Shown here: in pieces, positions 1 to 9,453 of the stretch
How the letters are laid out: the number at the start of each line of letters is the position of its first letter
Position numbering within the stretch: position 1 is the first letter of the stretch
Assembly (NCBI RefSeq): GCF_000350225.1
Contig: NW_005179160.1
Location: 65,460 to 129,459 of the forward strand
DNA from: Chondrus crispus
Lineage: Eukaryota; Rhodophyta; Florideophyceae; Gigartinales; Gigartinaceae
Direction: 5' to 3'
Length of the DNA: 64,000 nucleotides
Notes under the pieces: model-generated
Seen by the model: only the letters and a program-made list of their open reading frames with translations
The model's database searches: none
What the model was told of the DNA's origin: nothing
Position numbers and translations under genes: made by a program

Positions 1-617
1 CCTGAACAGATAGTGTGCTTCGCGCGACCGTGGAAGCGCCAGGCCGGGAACTAGCTCAGATGAGACACCCGGAATGTCTGGAGGTGTCTCAACTCTGGAG
101 TTATAGTACAGAACTCGTCTCACATGTAGATGGATGCTGTGTAGATCTCCAGTCGCATATTTGTTACCGTCCTTCGTAACTAGCAAAACCCAAAGCTGGT
201 ATTCACCAGGCTTGCCATGAACAGGGGAAATTGACACAATTTGCCAAACAAACCCTCTGCCCAGCAGCGAAACTACCTTTGATGAGAAGAAGCCCATCGT
301 AGAGCCGCGACACGTATCTGTTACAAAATTCTCCGGAACGTAGTGTGGAGGAGATGTCCAGCCTACCTTACGACGTTTGCGAGCAGATGTGATTCCAAAT
401 CGAACTGCAAATGATGCCCTACCGAACTTACCTTCATTCGCCGCAGCTTCGCAAATTGCTTCTTCTTCTGGCTCATCTTCCATGACCGCTTCACTGTGCT
501 GCCTCTTCAACCCGCTGCGGTACACGCGAGCGGCACGCTGCGCCCGCCAAATTTTCTTGGCATATCGCAGCCAGCCAGCATAGTCATCTTGTCTGTTTAG
601 ATGATTTGTAGCAAATG
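1..617 (-). CDS. Hypothetical protein, C-terminal part, cut by window edge
   Basis: On the minus strand a frame stays open from about 617 to base 1 without a stop (about 205 codons), so the gene continues beyond the window. It begins with a Trp/Arg-rich helix-like stretch (GWLRYAKKIWRAQRAARVYR), then an acidic patch (MEDEPEEE), then a hydrophobic strand-rich part (GRGFVWQIVSI, YQLWVLLVT) that looks like a small beta-barrel. I do not recognise the family. The fragment at 597-965 joins it after a +1 shift and is probably the same gene. The gene is divergent from the coiled-coil gene at 1269. Confidence 0.45.
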
Positions 618-965
618 GTCTCTTGTCTCTACTTCAGGTTCCCTTGGATCCGACGCCCTACTCCGAAATGCGAGTCGTACGCCCTTCGCTCGAGACTTCT
701 TGGACATACGAGAAGCCGCGTTTGCTTCACGCACACGTCTAGTAACAACGGCTCGCGCTTTCAGGTTCGCAATTTTCGCAGCTGTCCAAGAGCTAAGAGG
801 CATGTCCTCGATGTCATCCATGCAAAGCTTCTCGGTGTACATGATGTTGTCCAATAGCGAATTGCGGACTCCTGGAATGGCCTTCTCGCCCTTGGGCATA
901 GATTTGAAGAACGACATAACAGACTGCTGCTTCCTCTTGTCTTTGAGCTCGCGGCACTTCTCCAC
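597..965 (-). CDS. Hypothetical protein, upstream part of the left-edge gene
   Basis: The frame is rich in Lys, Arg and Glu (EKCRELKDKRKQQSVMSFF, SRMSKKSRAKGVR) as expected of a nuclear protein. It stays open upstream to about 986, where a TAA precedes a possible acceptor (TACAG), so the first residues may come from another exon. The first in-frame ATG is near 917; GTG at 965 is only formal. It stops at 597, but shifting one base at about 610-617 gives the long frame covering 1-617. I read this as one gene with a frameshift or unrecognised intron. The overlapping plus-strand frame is Ser-rich and looks non-coding. Confidence 0.4.
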   Translation of the reverse strand: MEKCRELKDKRKQQSVMSFFKSMPKGEKAIPGVRNSLLDNIMYTEKLCMDDIEDMPLSSWTAAKIANLKARAVVTRRVREANAASRMSKKSRAKGVRLAFRSRASDPREPEVETRDHLLQII

Positions 966-1014
966 GAGCCAAGCCGGGTACTGTACTTATGTCGTACATC
1001 GTACAAGCTCTGGT

Positions 1015-1030
1015 TACCCTTCGAAGGGTA
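1015..1030. promoter_or_regulatory. Perfect 16-bp palindrome TACCCTTCGAAGGGTA in divergent spacer
   Basis: The palindrome lies between the minus-strand gene ending its 5' side near 986 and the plus-strand gene at 1269. The identical 16 bases recur at 24840-24855, again between two divergent genes. A dimeric DNA-binding protein site is a fair guess; nothing in the sequence proves it. Confidence 0.4.
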
Positions 1031-1268
1031 CCTCAAAAGTTTTTACACGTGTGAGAATTTCAAATTATTTCAATGCCCACAGCGCCCGTTCCCATGGCTT
1101 ATTGAAAATGACTCGAGCTCCAACTCGGAACTCATCCCACACCATCTCATTCTCATGCCACACGCATCTCTACACTTCCCTTCAGTGCACATCTCTTATT
1201 ACTGCACTTCTATTTACCGCATCCCTCCCACCTCGCAACGAATTCCATGCTCCCTACCCTCACCAACT

Positions 1269-3245
1269 ATGGAACCAACCGTTCCCATCGACGGGAGCGA
1301 AGTCGGCGTCAATGATGACAGTCTCATGAACATCGCTTTACACATCATCCGAAGCGTGAAGGCCAGTCCAGCCGTATTCTATCCAACCCGTACGATACAA
1401 CATCTTCCCGGGCATGAATCCTTGTTGCGTCCAGTTGATATGGTCGATGTCATATTAATTGGAGGCGACATTCTTCGAATGGGATATCGCATGAACGAAC
1501 CTGTTGTAGTTACACCGCCGTTCCCGAAACTGGGATTACCGCAGTATATAATAGGTGGGAACCACCGTTCGACATCCTGTCGAGATTCCGGGTTAGTATT
1601 GATCCCGACACAGCTTGTTCGCCAGAAAGACATCGTATATCTTTGCAACGTTTTGGCAAACACTGCTGGTGATGCAATACGTGTTTCTGATGTCCTGGCC
1701 GATTCGAGAACAACTGCTGTTCCCTTGTCACAACTGGCGCGTCAAAATATGGAACGCTACGTCTCATTACTACACGGTGTTTTCAGTCTTCTAGTGATCG
1801 CTAATCATCAGAGAGAACCTTCCCCTAGGTCGACTACGACATTACAAGATGTCGCTCTCATTCGAACACGAATCAATGTCTATCAATTCGGAGTACAGTC
1901 AGGAAACAGGACGAGATGGTCTCAAATTTACGGTGGAGTCGAATTCGTTCGCAAAAAAATGTTTGGGAACTCCGCTCTCTCCAACAGTGACAAGGTGCAC
2001 TTCCTCTTAAATGGCGCGCATAGTCACAGGTATCAGAACAAGCTCCTCAAAGGATCTCACAAGCTCATTGAGTCTCAGCTGCCCGTACACATGCCAGAAT
2101 TAGGTGACAGACAGTCCCTACTGGATCTCTTGATGTACTGGGAATTCAAAGGCTACATGCCGGCATTCCTCAAAAGTCATCTCCAACTTGTCGGAGAGCT
2201 TTCCAACTCTATGTTACGTGAGATAGTCTCCCGTTCTATAAAGAGCATCGCAGAAGACATTGCGAGAATAGAGAGCAATGGCGGAGAGAACGGGTGGATC
2301 GGATTATCGCAGGCCCCTTTCAACAATGCAGCGAGAAAGGAATTCCTCCCATCTCGTAACACGCAGATCGCTTTGCGTGATATGAAGACGGACTCACGGC
2401 CTGCCAGAAACGTCCCTGCCGTTGACTATCATGAGCGTGCGACCTCTGGGTCGAAAAAGCGTCGCAGGAACAGGAAACCAGCGAAGAAAAAGAAGGCCAG
2501 GAGGGAAGTAAGCTCCGAATCAGGCACCGAAAGCGATTTCGAGTGGGAGTACGATGACGCCGCTAGTGAACAAGGAACTGATGGGGCAGAGCCGGAAGCG
2601 CATGTTGAACAAGAAATTGAAGTGGCACAGGCGGAAGTGGATGAGGCGGGTGTACCAGAGAAGGAACGAGGTGAGCTGGACATCGCCGACCAGGAAAGTC
2701 GAACAACACAAGACTTTTCCGAGGCCACTTCAAAGCAACCTCCCAGCAATTCCCTTCGAACAACGGACGCAGATGAACATCACTACCAACGGCAACGGAT
2801 CCCCAAGCTTTCCACACTTGGAAACCCAGGCAATACGGTCACCAGAGACGATGCCGATGTCCAATCGACTACAGTGATGCAACTCCGCCTTCAGCTGGAG
2901 AAAGCAATACGCGAGAAAAAGGAAGCAGAAGCCTCTCTTTTATTCCATGCTGAAAAGCTACATAAAGAGAAAGAGGAATCTATTGAAAATAACAATGAAA
3001 CATTTATCAAAAACTTGAGAAAGGAGAACGAGGCCCTCAGAACAAAGACACAGGACAACGATGAGATCAGGAAGCTTCGGTTAGAAAACGAGAATCTCCG
3101 CAAACAAATGGGGACGCAGAACACTGACGATCTAGGACGCTCTTCTCGTGCTCGTGTGCCCAGCTTGAAATCTCTAGAAAGTATGTCAAAAGCGAAACTG
3201 GCACAGCTTCGCGAAAGGATAGAACAGATATTGAAGGAGAAATAA
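1269..3245 (+). CDS. Large hypothetical protein with basic/acidic tracts and C-terminal coiled coil
   Basis: I choose ATG 1269 (MEPTVPIDGSEVG) because the 38 codons before it read like untranslated sequence; the product is then 658 residues. The first 380 residues look globular but unknown to me. A strongly basic stretch follows (SKKRRRNRKPAKKKKARRE, probable nuclear signal), then a long acidic segment, then a heptad-rich coiled coil (IREKKEAEASLLFHAEKLHK onward), ending in a short basic tail. The gene is divergent from the left-edge gene. A CCCTATAGGG palindrome (3261-3270) lies 16 bp behind the stop, a motif also found behind the Ulp1 gene at 4982. It is probably element-borne, but that is inference. 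Confidence 0.6.
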   Translation: MEPTVPIDGSEVGVNDDSLMNIALHIIRSVKASPAVFYPTRTIQHLPGHESLLRPVDMVDVILIGGDILRMGYRMNEPVVVTPPFPKLGLPQYIIGGNHRSTSCRDSGLVLIPTQLVRQKDIVYLCNVLANTAGDAIRVSDVLADSRTTAVPLSQLARQNMERYVSLLHGVFSLLVIANHQREPSPRSTTTLQDVALIRTRINVYQFGVQSGNRTRWSQIYGGVEFVRKKMFGNSALSNSDKVHFLLNGAHSHRYQNKLLKGSHKLIESQLPVHMPELGDRQSLLDLLMYWEFKGYMPAFLKSHLQLVGELSNSMLREIVSRSIKSIAEDIARIESNGGENGWIGLSQAPFNNAARKEFLPSRNTQIALRDMKTDSRPARNVPAVDYHERATSGSKKRRRNRKPAKKKKARREVSSESGTESDFEWEYDDAASEQGTDGAEPEAHVEQEIEVAQAEVDEAGVPEKERGELDIADQESRTTQDFSEATSKQPPSNSLRTTDADEHHYQRQRIPKLSTLGNPGNTVTRDDADVQSTTVMQLRLQLEKAIREKKEAEASLLFHAEKLHKEKEESIENNNETFIKNLRKENEALRTKTQDNDEIRKLRLENENLRKQMGTQNTDDLGRSSRARVPSLKSLESMSKAKLAQLRERIEQILKEK

Positions 3246-3480
3246 ATACCCCTCAGTTGTCCCTATAGGGCTTCCGAACGAAAATGTGAAATACCAAAAA
3301 AATTGCACAGACCTACTCGAACTGTTTGAAAAAAGTGTGATTCCGAAAATGTTTTCGTCACAATAGTAGTTTACGCCTAGACAATTCTCGAAATAAAGCG
3401 GAAAAGTGAGCTGTTACAGAAAACCCAACTGCAATACATGTGAGCAATTCGATGCTCATTTGGCGCCACCTCGGGGCGGT

Positions 3481-4008
3481 TCAAAGTTTGAACCTCAAAC
3501 TCCTTGCAAGAATGAAGAAGCTGTCGACCAGGGCGGGGTCGATGACGGAGCACGTGTACACAGCGGCGGCTTCGTACCCGCTCTCGGCATCTCCCAGCAA
3601 GACGGCAATATTGTACGGTGTGGGTCGGAGAAACGGGGCGTACTGGACGTGCAAGTATGGCGGCTGCTCGCCGACGCGCCTTTCCGCAAGCGCGCGTTGA
3701 CACTGCAGGCGGGTCTCCCCCTGCGGCATCTGCCAGCTGGGGACGTTGAAGGTGCCGTCTTGGAGCAGGGTGAAATTGGCGGTGACACAGCGGTTGGTCG
3801 ACAGGGCGACGGCGTCGCCCGCGGCGTATATCTGGTACCACTTTCCGTTGTACTGCTCAAAGTCGAAGTCGGCGACGACCGGCGGCGAGGTGCAAAAGGC
3901 CTCCGACGGGGCGCGCGGGCCCACGCAGTACACTGGGGCGGCGGCGGTTGCGGGTGGGGCGAAAAGCGCGAGAAACGGGAGGGCGTGGAAGGCGACTCGG
4001 AGGTGCAT
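3481..4008 (-). CDS. Secreted lipocalin, apolipoprotein-D-like, short C-terminus
   Basis: The 175-residue product starts with a clear signal peptide (about residues 1-23, hydrophobic core FHALPFLALFAPPATA). It then shows the first lipocalin signature, NGKWYQIY, with the invariant G-x-W, and ends with the strand resembling FILAR of the ApoD/Lazarillo group. Lipocalins bind small hydrophobic ligands in a beta-barrel; in algae some relatives protect membranes or carry pigments. The frame stops right after the last strand, so the usual C-terminal helix is missing: a 3' truncation or an unseen exon. CTGGTACCAG (4108-4117) lies 100 bp upstream. The plus-strand frame across this gene is its GC-rich shadow. 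Confidence 0.7.
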   Translation of the reverse strand: MHLRVAFHALPFLALFAPPATAAAPVYCVGPRAPSEAFCTSPPVVADFDFEQYNGKWYQIYAAGDAVALSTNRCVTANFTLLQDGTFNVPSWQMPQGETRLQCQRALAERRVGEQPPYLHVQYAPFLRPTPYNIAVLLGDAESGYEAAAVYTCSVIDPALVDSFFILARSLRFKL

Positions 4009-4325
4009 GACGTGCGGTGTATCGTTCCGTGCAGGCGTGGCAAAGATTGCGTAGCGTCGGTACGTGAAAGTCAGCCCAGCGGGGCACAGTGCAGCATTGG
4101 CTATGTACTGGTACCAGAGAGGAGAGGTTTAGTCGTGGGGAGGGACGCGGACAGGGGGGTTGGAGTTGTACCCGACGGGGGGGACGTCCGATAGTCCCCT
4201 AATCCCCTAAACTGCCAATCCCCTACACACGACACCGTTTCCTCCACATACTTTGCAACCTTTTTGTTTGACGCCTCATCTGTTTTCCAGTTCCCGGTTT
4301 AGTACAGTTACACATTAATGTCCTC

Positions 4326-4772
4326 TTGCTTGGTAGAATGCAAAATCACCACCGCATCTCCGATCCGCATCAAATCCTCCGTCGTTCATCCAAATCGGTC
4401 CGTGCGCTTCTCCGGGTTTTCCTCTGCCTCAATAAACGCGTCCGTCACCCCACCACTCCTCCCATTCACCGCGTCGTTTCCGTCCACCATCGAGTTTTCC
4501 CGCGTGCTACTGCTCATCGCATTCCGCGTTCCCACCTCATTCCAAATGTCAGCTCAGAACTGTTCTGTATTTTTCTTGGTCTCTTCCGAGGTCTTCTCGC
4601 TTTCCCAGTTCACGTCGGAACCCACTTATACGTCGCGATCACAGCATCACAGAGACACATCTTCATGGACGACGTCAGCGTGCCGTGGGCTCTTTTTCAT
4701 GCAATACTCTTTCATGGCACGTTCGATGTCCTTGCGTTTTTATCAGGAGCCCTTGTCGCTCAGATATTGTGA
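4326..4772 (+). pseudogene. PrsW-like intramembrane protease remnant (C-terminal half)
   Basis: Only the last 75 codons (about 4540-4772) look like protein. They carry RGLLAFPVHVGTH and, 30 residues on, LFHAILFHGTFDVLAFL, which fit the R..x..xH and HGtFD membrane motifs of PrsW-type (PF13367) putative metalloproteases. The upstream half of the frame is Arg/His/Pro-rich and does not look coding, and the EExxK motif expected earlier is not visible in this frame. I read this as a decayed copy of a host gene. The match was made by eye, hence moderate confidence. Confidence 0.4.
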
Positions 4773-4981
4773 CCTGCTTAGATAGCCATGTTGGTACATG
4801 ATCGGTAGTTCCGGGCGCTGCATTGGGAAGCACTGGGGCCCCCAATGTGGAAGCCCTCAGGGAGGAGGCTCTCAGATGAGAAATGTACAGTAATTGGATT
4901 GTTTCCGAAAGATTTCGCAGCTAGTGAGTATGATAAGGAATTTTTCCTGGCACAGCCCAGCTGCAGAAGTGGGACAGTCTC

Positions 4982-6124
4982 ATGTCTGACCTGCTGCAGA
5001 AGTGCGACAGTCTCATGTCTGATATGACGGCAGCACTTGCCTCCTTCAACTTACGCGGACGGTATTTCGTGCACCGGGGCGGGATGGACAATTTACGAAG
5101 GAGAATGCGGCACGAAGAAGCGGAAGAAGACGCTGAGGATGTGGAATACCGAAAGGCAAAACAGTTTGCTTTGTGGATTTCACATCCGAAGCCTCAGCAG
5201 AGATTTGTTGTTCGGAGGGACGAAGCGCATGCTTCTTGTACAGGGCAAGGAAGTAGTGTTGAGAAAGATGGCGTTGACGTTGACGGGGACGGCGGTGTGA
5301 ATGGCGGTGTGGACGGCGATACTTCGAGGGGTATGAAACAGGTTTTGGCAACTCCTTTGTCGAAAGAGGAGAAACGCTTGTGTGTTGCTTCTCATTTGCG
5401 GGTAGAAATAGGTCAAACTTCCTATGACATTAACGGACCCGATACTGAGAAGCTATTGGCATTGGACGGATGGATCAGCAATGATGTCATTGACGCTTTC
5501 GGAGCTCAAATTAACATACGCTCAAAGCGGAACGGGGTTGGGGTTCATGTAATGCCTACTCACTTTTACACCGCATTGATGCCTCTAGTGCCCGTGAAGT
5601 CGAGAAGTGGGGGTTCATCGAAGACTGGACAAAAGAAACGAAGCTACAGCTACGGACATGTTCGCAGGTGGCTAGCAAAAAGGGAAGTTTCTTTACTGGA
5701 ACAGAACGTGCTCATGATCCCAATGTTAATTCACGGCAATCATTGGATTATGTTTTGCATGGATGTGCATCGCCTTAAGGTGTTGTACTATGATCCGATG
5801 GGACGCCGAATGTCGAATAATGAAAAGAAGATATTATCGTTTCTCGTAAGATACATTCAGGATGAGCTTCGCAATTGTGACCAACGTTTGGAGCCCTCGG
5901 AAAGTCATGCGTTGCGGCGGTGGAGAACTTCGCATGGAGGTGGCTTGCAGAGACAGAACGATTCATCGTCGTGCGGAGTTTATGTGATGGCTATGGTAGA
6001 GCATTTCAGCAACAAGTGCGTCGTGTACGGTGAATGCAAATATACGAAACCATCATTCGGGTCAGATGACATGATGCTACTTCGCAAACGTATTTTAGTA
6101 TCAATTATAAGGGGTCTGCAGTAG
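4982..6124 (+). CDS. Ulp1-type (C48) cysteine protease
   Basis: The 380-residue protein has a complete Ulp1 catalytic set in order: His in GNHWIMF, Asp in YYDPMG, Gln in LQRQNDSSSCG, and Cys in SSSCGVYVMAM. Ulp1 enzymes cut SUMO or related tags. Many plant and algal DNA transposons carry such genes. The first 130 residues are charged and probably disordered. A 33-bp direct repeat (4961-5026) spans the start, so ATG 4982 and ATG 5015 are both possible; I keep 4982. Paired CCTATAGG palindromes follow 45 bp behind the stop. The gene could be a host desumoylase, but its neighbourhood favours a mobile element. Confidence 0.8.
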   Translation: MSDLLQKCDSLMSDMTAALASFNLRGRYFVHRGGMDNLRRRMRHEEAEEDAEDVEYRKAKQFALWISHPKPQQRFVVRRDEAHASCTGQGSSVEKDGVDVDGDGGVNGGVDGDTSRGMKQVLATPLSKEEKRLCVASHLRVEIGQTSYDINGPDTEKLLALDGWISNDVIDAFGAQINIRSKRNGVGVHVMPTHFYTALMPLVPVKSRSGGSSKTGQKKRSYSYGHVRRWLAKREVSLLEQNVLMIPMLIHGNHWIMFCMDVHRLKVLYYDPMGRRMSNNEKKILSFLVRYIQDELRNCDQRLEPSESHALRRWRTSHGGGLQRQNDSSSCGVYVMAMVEHFSNKCVVYGECKYTKPSFGSDDMMLLRKRILVSIIRGLQ

Positions 6125-6168
6125 AATTCGTAAAGCGGTGTGCGTTGTTAGAGCCATAAAACATGATG

Positions 6169-6210
6169 GAGCCCTATAGGACCCGCATTTTTTCGAGTCC
6201 TATAGGGCTC
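6169..6210. repeat. Paired CCTATAGG palindromes behind the Ulp1 gene
   Basis: GAGCCCTATAGGACCC (6169) and GAGTCCTATAGGGCTC (6195-6210) are two near-palindromic copies of a motif that forms the 78-bp tandem array at 21677 and also lies at 3261-3270 behind the coiled-coil gene. In all three places it stands 3' of a plus-strand gene, so a role in transcript end formation is possible. Confidence 0.5.
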
Positions 6211-6782
6211 CAATCCTGTGATTGGCTTGGGTCTGTCCAAAGTCTTGCGTCATGACAGTGTAAAGGGCTCTCGAGCCAGACAGCGGTGCGCAGTTTTGGC
6301 AACAGAAAGATTCCGATACGCACGTAATGATGTGGTGAAAGCAGCAAAAAGAGGCGGAGTATAAAGAGAAGCACAAGAAACAGTAGGCAAAGGTTGCGGA
6401 AAGAAATAGTACGGCGACGAGTAAAGTCGAAGCGATTTTGGAGCGGGCTCCAATATCCATAGGATGGTGATGATCCGATTGGAATGGAGGAATCACCTGC
6501 ACCAACGATAGGGGTCCTCTCCGGTACAACCATCTTGCGCGCGGGTGTTCTGTCTTCGGAGAAAAGCAAAAGACAGAGAGACGGCGTGTAGCTGCGATCA
6601 ACGCAGGGTGAAGGAGAATGTGTAGATCTGTTCTAGCAAAGGGGGAAGCGGGGAGGGTGCGCTCTGAGGGAGTGAGACCTGGCACTGCTCGTGAGGTGAA
6701 AGGTCAGGTAGGTGAATATGAAGGAGTGGTAAAGGACGTGACAACGTAAGCAGTGTGGATGAGGGCCTCCCCTCACCTCCCC
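6211..6782. other. Intergenic; one weak minus-strand reading with a hydrophobic segment
   Basis: No supported gene. On the minus strand 6174-6569 a 131-codon frame contains a strongly hydrophobic run (LCLLFLVLLFILRLFLLLS) that could be a membrane anchor. Its flanks lack protein-like composition and the frame overlaps the CCTATAGG repeats, so I leave it unassigned. Confidence 0.3.
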
Positions 6783-8228
6783 TCACCTACATCCCTTTAT
6801 CTCTCGAACCTCTATTACTCGTAGATTCCCCGCACTGTCCCCACCGCATCGAGCCAGATTCTCAACCGAAAGCGCAACTGCGGATGACTCCTCCGAGTCA
6901 ATTATGACCTCATTCATTGCATCTACGACGATTGCATGATCTACGCAATTTTCCTCCTGAATTCGAACAATGAAAACTCCTGTTCGCTTTGCTGCAAGCG
7001 CAAGAAACGGTGCTTCCCTTTTGCTACTCTGGATGGCCCTCTGGACTTCTGTATTGCGGACCACACGACACCGCGTCACCGATTCCCGCGCCGTCTGAAA
7101 AAGTTCACCCAGTGCCCTAAAATTATGAAATATACGCGATTCCATCTGCAAAGTCCGCTCCAATGCTTGTGCTGCCGCTAGCCCACGGCACGCAAATGCG
7201 GCGTTAATGATGGATGCCTTCACACAACCGTGCGTTTTCGATGTGCACCTTGGCTGTCCAGGGACGTGCCGCAGGCTAGACACACCCCACGTCACCGCCT
7301 CACGTGCTCCGATTCCTGAAACTCTGACGACCACCCCTCTGTGCCGCCTCATAAACTGCAGGACGTGTCGAGCCACTTCATTTTCTCGCGGCTGCCCTGA
7401 CAATACCCTGCGCCGCGCCGGCACCACGCACGGCGGCGGGGGTCGGCCTTGATCAAAAGCTAGCGATCCAGGGAGCAGGTAGGTTTGCAAGGTGATTTCT
7501 CCCTCGCCGACCCCCTGAAAGATTGCCGCCTCCCACTCCACCGGATAGAATGCCTCCATCGGCGCCGTGCCCTGCGCACTCGCATGCGGCACACCTGACA
7601 TCTCTACATGCCCGGACCCCGCCCTCATCCCTTCTCCGACTACCAGGGACTCGATCAGCCATCTCTCCGCTGCGTCGGGCACATCCCTCCGCTCACCCCC
7701 CGCGTGCGGGGCACTCTGTACACCGGGAGAGCCGACCAGCAGCTCAATCCCGGGTAGAGGTGCCGCCGCCCGGGCCGACGTGCACCCTTCAAGCGGAGCG
7801 CCGCTTGGGGAGCACTGCCGTGGCCGTGGCGCTGGTGATGTCGGGACGTCAGCACGGGCGCGTTCGAGGGCTTGGCGATCTGTGACGTCAACCTGTCCAG
7901 CTGGAGCACCTGCTCCGTCAGCCGGAGCATCGGCCACCCCTCGATTTCTTGCTCCCTCAGCCTGACCACCTGCCCCCCCTTTAGTATTTGCTCCCTCAGC
8001 CGGAGCACCAGCCACCCCTCGAGTGCCTGCCATTTCAGCCTGACCACCTGCCCCCCCTTTAGTATTTGCTCCCTCAGCCGGAGCACCAGCCACCCCTCGA
8101 GTGCCTGCCATTTCAGCCTGACCACCTGCCCCTCCCTCTTGCCGCACGGTCTTTCGCCTCCGGATGCTGCGGCGCTGGCCGCCTCGCCTCCTTCTCTTTT
8201 TTGAAGGCGGTTCGGTACGCAGCGCCAT
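6783..8228 (-). CDS. Repeat-bearing protein with possible cysteine-protease-like C-terminal domain
   Basis: The 481-residue product begins at ATG 8228 with a basic nuclear-type stretch (PSKKRRRRGGQRRSIRRRK). Two full copies of a 26-residue repeat follow (EMAGTRGVAGAPAEGANTK core, 78 bp per unit), then a third, divergent copy and a Pro/Ala-rich linker. The last 200 residues look folded. A Cys at about 335 (HGCVKASIINAAF), a His at about 431 (CVDHAIVVDA) and an Asp at about 444 (IIDSEE) are spaced like a papain-fold Cys-His-Asp triad. I cannot name the family; the protease call is inference. The 5' third lies in the left arm of the palindrome 7833-8823. Confidence 0.55.
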   Translation of the reverse strand: MALRTEPPSKKRRRRGGQRRSIRRRKTVRQEGGAGGQAEMAGTRGVAGAPAEGANTKGGAGGQAEMAGTRGVAGAPAEGANTKGGAGGQAEGARNRGVADAPADGAGAPAGQVDVTDRQALERARADVPTSPAPRPRQCSPSGAPLEGCTSARAAAPLPGIELLVGSPGVQSAPHAGGERRDVPDAAERWLIESLVVGEGMRAGSGHVEMSGVPHASAQGTAPMEAFYPVEWEAAIFQGVGEGEITLQTYLLPGSLAFDQGRPPPPCVVPARRRVLSGQPRENEVARHVLQFMRRHRGVVVRVSGIGAREAVTWGVSSLRHVPGQPRCTSKTHGCVKASIINAAFACRGLAAAQALERTLQMESRIFHNFRALGELFQTARESVTRCRVVRNTEVQRAIQSSKREAPFLALAAKRTGVFIVRIQEENCVDHAIVVDAMNEVIIDSEESSAVALSVENLARCGGDSAGNLRVIEVREIKGCR

Positions 8229-8823
8229 GGTGCGACGACGAGATAGCTACTCTTGAGATCCTGCATTTATTTATTAGTGACCCTATTATTATAGGGTTAC
8301 GTAACGCATAAATGCAGGATCTCAAGAGTAGCTATCTCTTCGTCGCACCATGGCGCTGCGTACCGAACCGCCTTCAAAAAAGAGAAGGAGGCGGGGCGGC
8401 CAGCGCCGCAGCATCCGGAGGCGAAAGACCGTGCGGCAAGAGGGAGGGGCAGGTGGTCAGGCTGAAATGGCAGGCACTCGAGGGGTGGCTGGTGCTCCGG
8501 CTGAGGGAGCAAATACTAAAGGGGGGGCAGGTGGTCAGGCTGAAATGGCAGGCACTCGAGGGGTGGCTGGTGCTCCGGCTGAGGGAGCAAATACTAAAGG
8601 GGGGGCAGGTGGTCAGGCTGAAATGGCAGGCACTCGAGGGGTGGCTGGTGCTCCGGCTGAGGGAGCAAATACTAAAGGGGGGGCAGGTGGTCAGGCTGAG
8701 GGAGCAGGAAATCGAGGGGTGGCCGATGCTCCGGCTGACGGAGCAGGTGCTCCAGCTGGACAGGTTGACGTCACAGATCGCCAAGCCCTCGAACGCGCCC
8801 GTGCTGACGTCCCGACATCACCA
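7833..8823. repeat. Large inverted repeat with 37-bp spacer, ending at assembly gap
   Basis: Left arm 7833-8270 and right arm 8308-8823 are near-identical in opposite orientation around spacer 8271-8307. The right arm is 78 bp longer because it has three full 26-codon repeat units where the left has two; a few single-base differences also exist (for example GARNRG versus GAGNRG). The spacer holds its own small inverted repeat (GTGACCCTAT / ATAGGGTTAC). The right arm stops at the N run, so its true length is unknown. It may be a real head-to-head duplication or a misjoin. Confidence 0.85.
8350..8823 (+). pseudogene. Inverted second copy of the repeat-bearing gene, 5' part only
   Basis: From ATG 8350 the reading repeats the N-terminus of the minus-strand protein starting at 8228, including the basic stretch and three full 26-residue units, up to the N gap. 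After the gap no sequence like the C-terminal domain is found, so this copy is partial in the assembly. Confidence 0.7.
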
Positions 8824-8923
8824 NNNNNNNNNNNNNNNNNNNNNNNNNNNNNNNNNNNNNNNNNNNNNNNNNNNNNNNNNNNNNNNNNNNNNNNNNNNNN
8901 NNNNNNNNNNNNNNNNNNNNNNN
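8824..8923. other. Assembly gap (100 N)
   Basis: A run of exactly 100 N, the usual placeholder of unknown real length. Linkage between the palindrome and the sequence to its right depends on scaffolding. Confidence 0.99.
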
Positions 8924-9453
8924 TCCCATATGCGGTACGTAACCCAGCCTGCGACGCAGATGAGAGGGAGTCTCACGCACGCGCCCTCCGACGGGCCACG
9001 CGAATTCGTGACTTGTGTGTGTGTGGACGTGTGGTGACCTGTGTGTGCGTGTGGAGGCGGCCGAGTGGACGCGCCGCGTGGACGCGGCGGGGTGTACGTG
9101 GCGTAGCCCCTAGCTGCCCGCGTGGGCGCAGGGCAACTGCGCGGCCAATGGACTTCGACATTCGAAGCCGACATTCTTGTCATTATTAGAGAAATGATGA
9201 ATTACTGGGAATTGCTTTTCAACTGAACTGTGAACGAAGCCTACGCGAATTGTGTTCATCGTTGCCGCACCTCACTCATTTGGGAAGGACCCCGCCTCGT
9301 GGCCTCCCGCACGCCACTTACCGTGCAGGTTCCATTCAGACACCTCTTCCAGCAATCTCTGCCTTCGGCATCGACCGACCCTCGATACCACCACGTGCCA
9401 TTCAAAGCCTTAGCTCGAGAATTCACTGCCATTATTGCGACCTGATTCTCAGA
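8924..9453. other. Intergenic, GC- and GT-rich, nothing recognised
   Basis: Short GTGTGTGTG stretches near 9015-9050 and mixed-composition sequence. No protein-like frame or clear repeat seen. Confidence 0.5.

Noticed and set aside
601-1329. 242-codon plus-strand frame
   Set aside because: Ser/Thr/Phe-rich composition and antisense to a Lys/Glu-rich minus frame; reads as a shadow.
3406-4194. 262-codon plus-strand frame over the lipocalin
   Set aside because: Gly/Arg-rich mirror of a GC-rich coding strand; the minus strand has signal peptide and lipocalin motif.
9250-9453. Longer N-terminus of the reductase-like gene
   Set aside because: The extension is His/Pro/Ser-rich and unlike the family; ATG 9454 fits the usual start.
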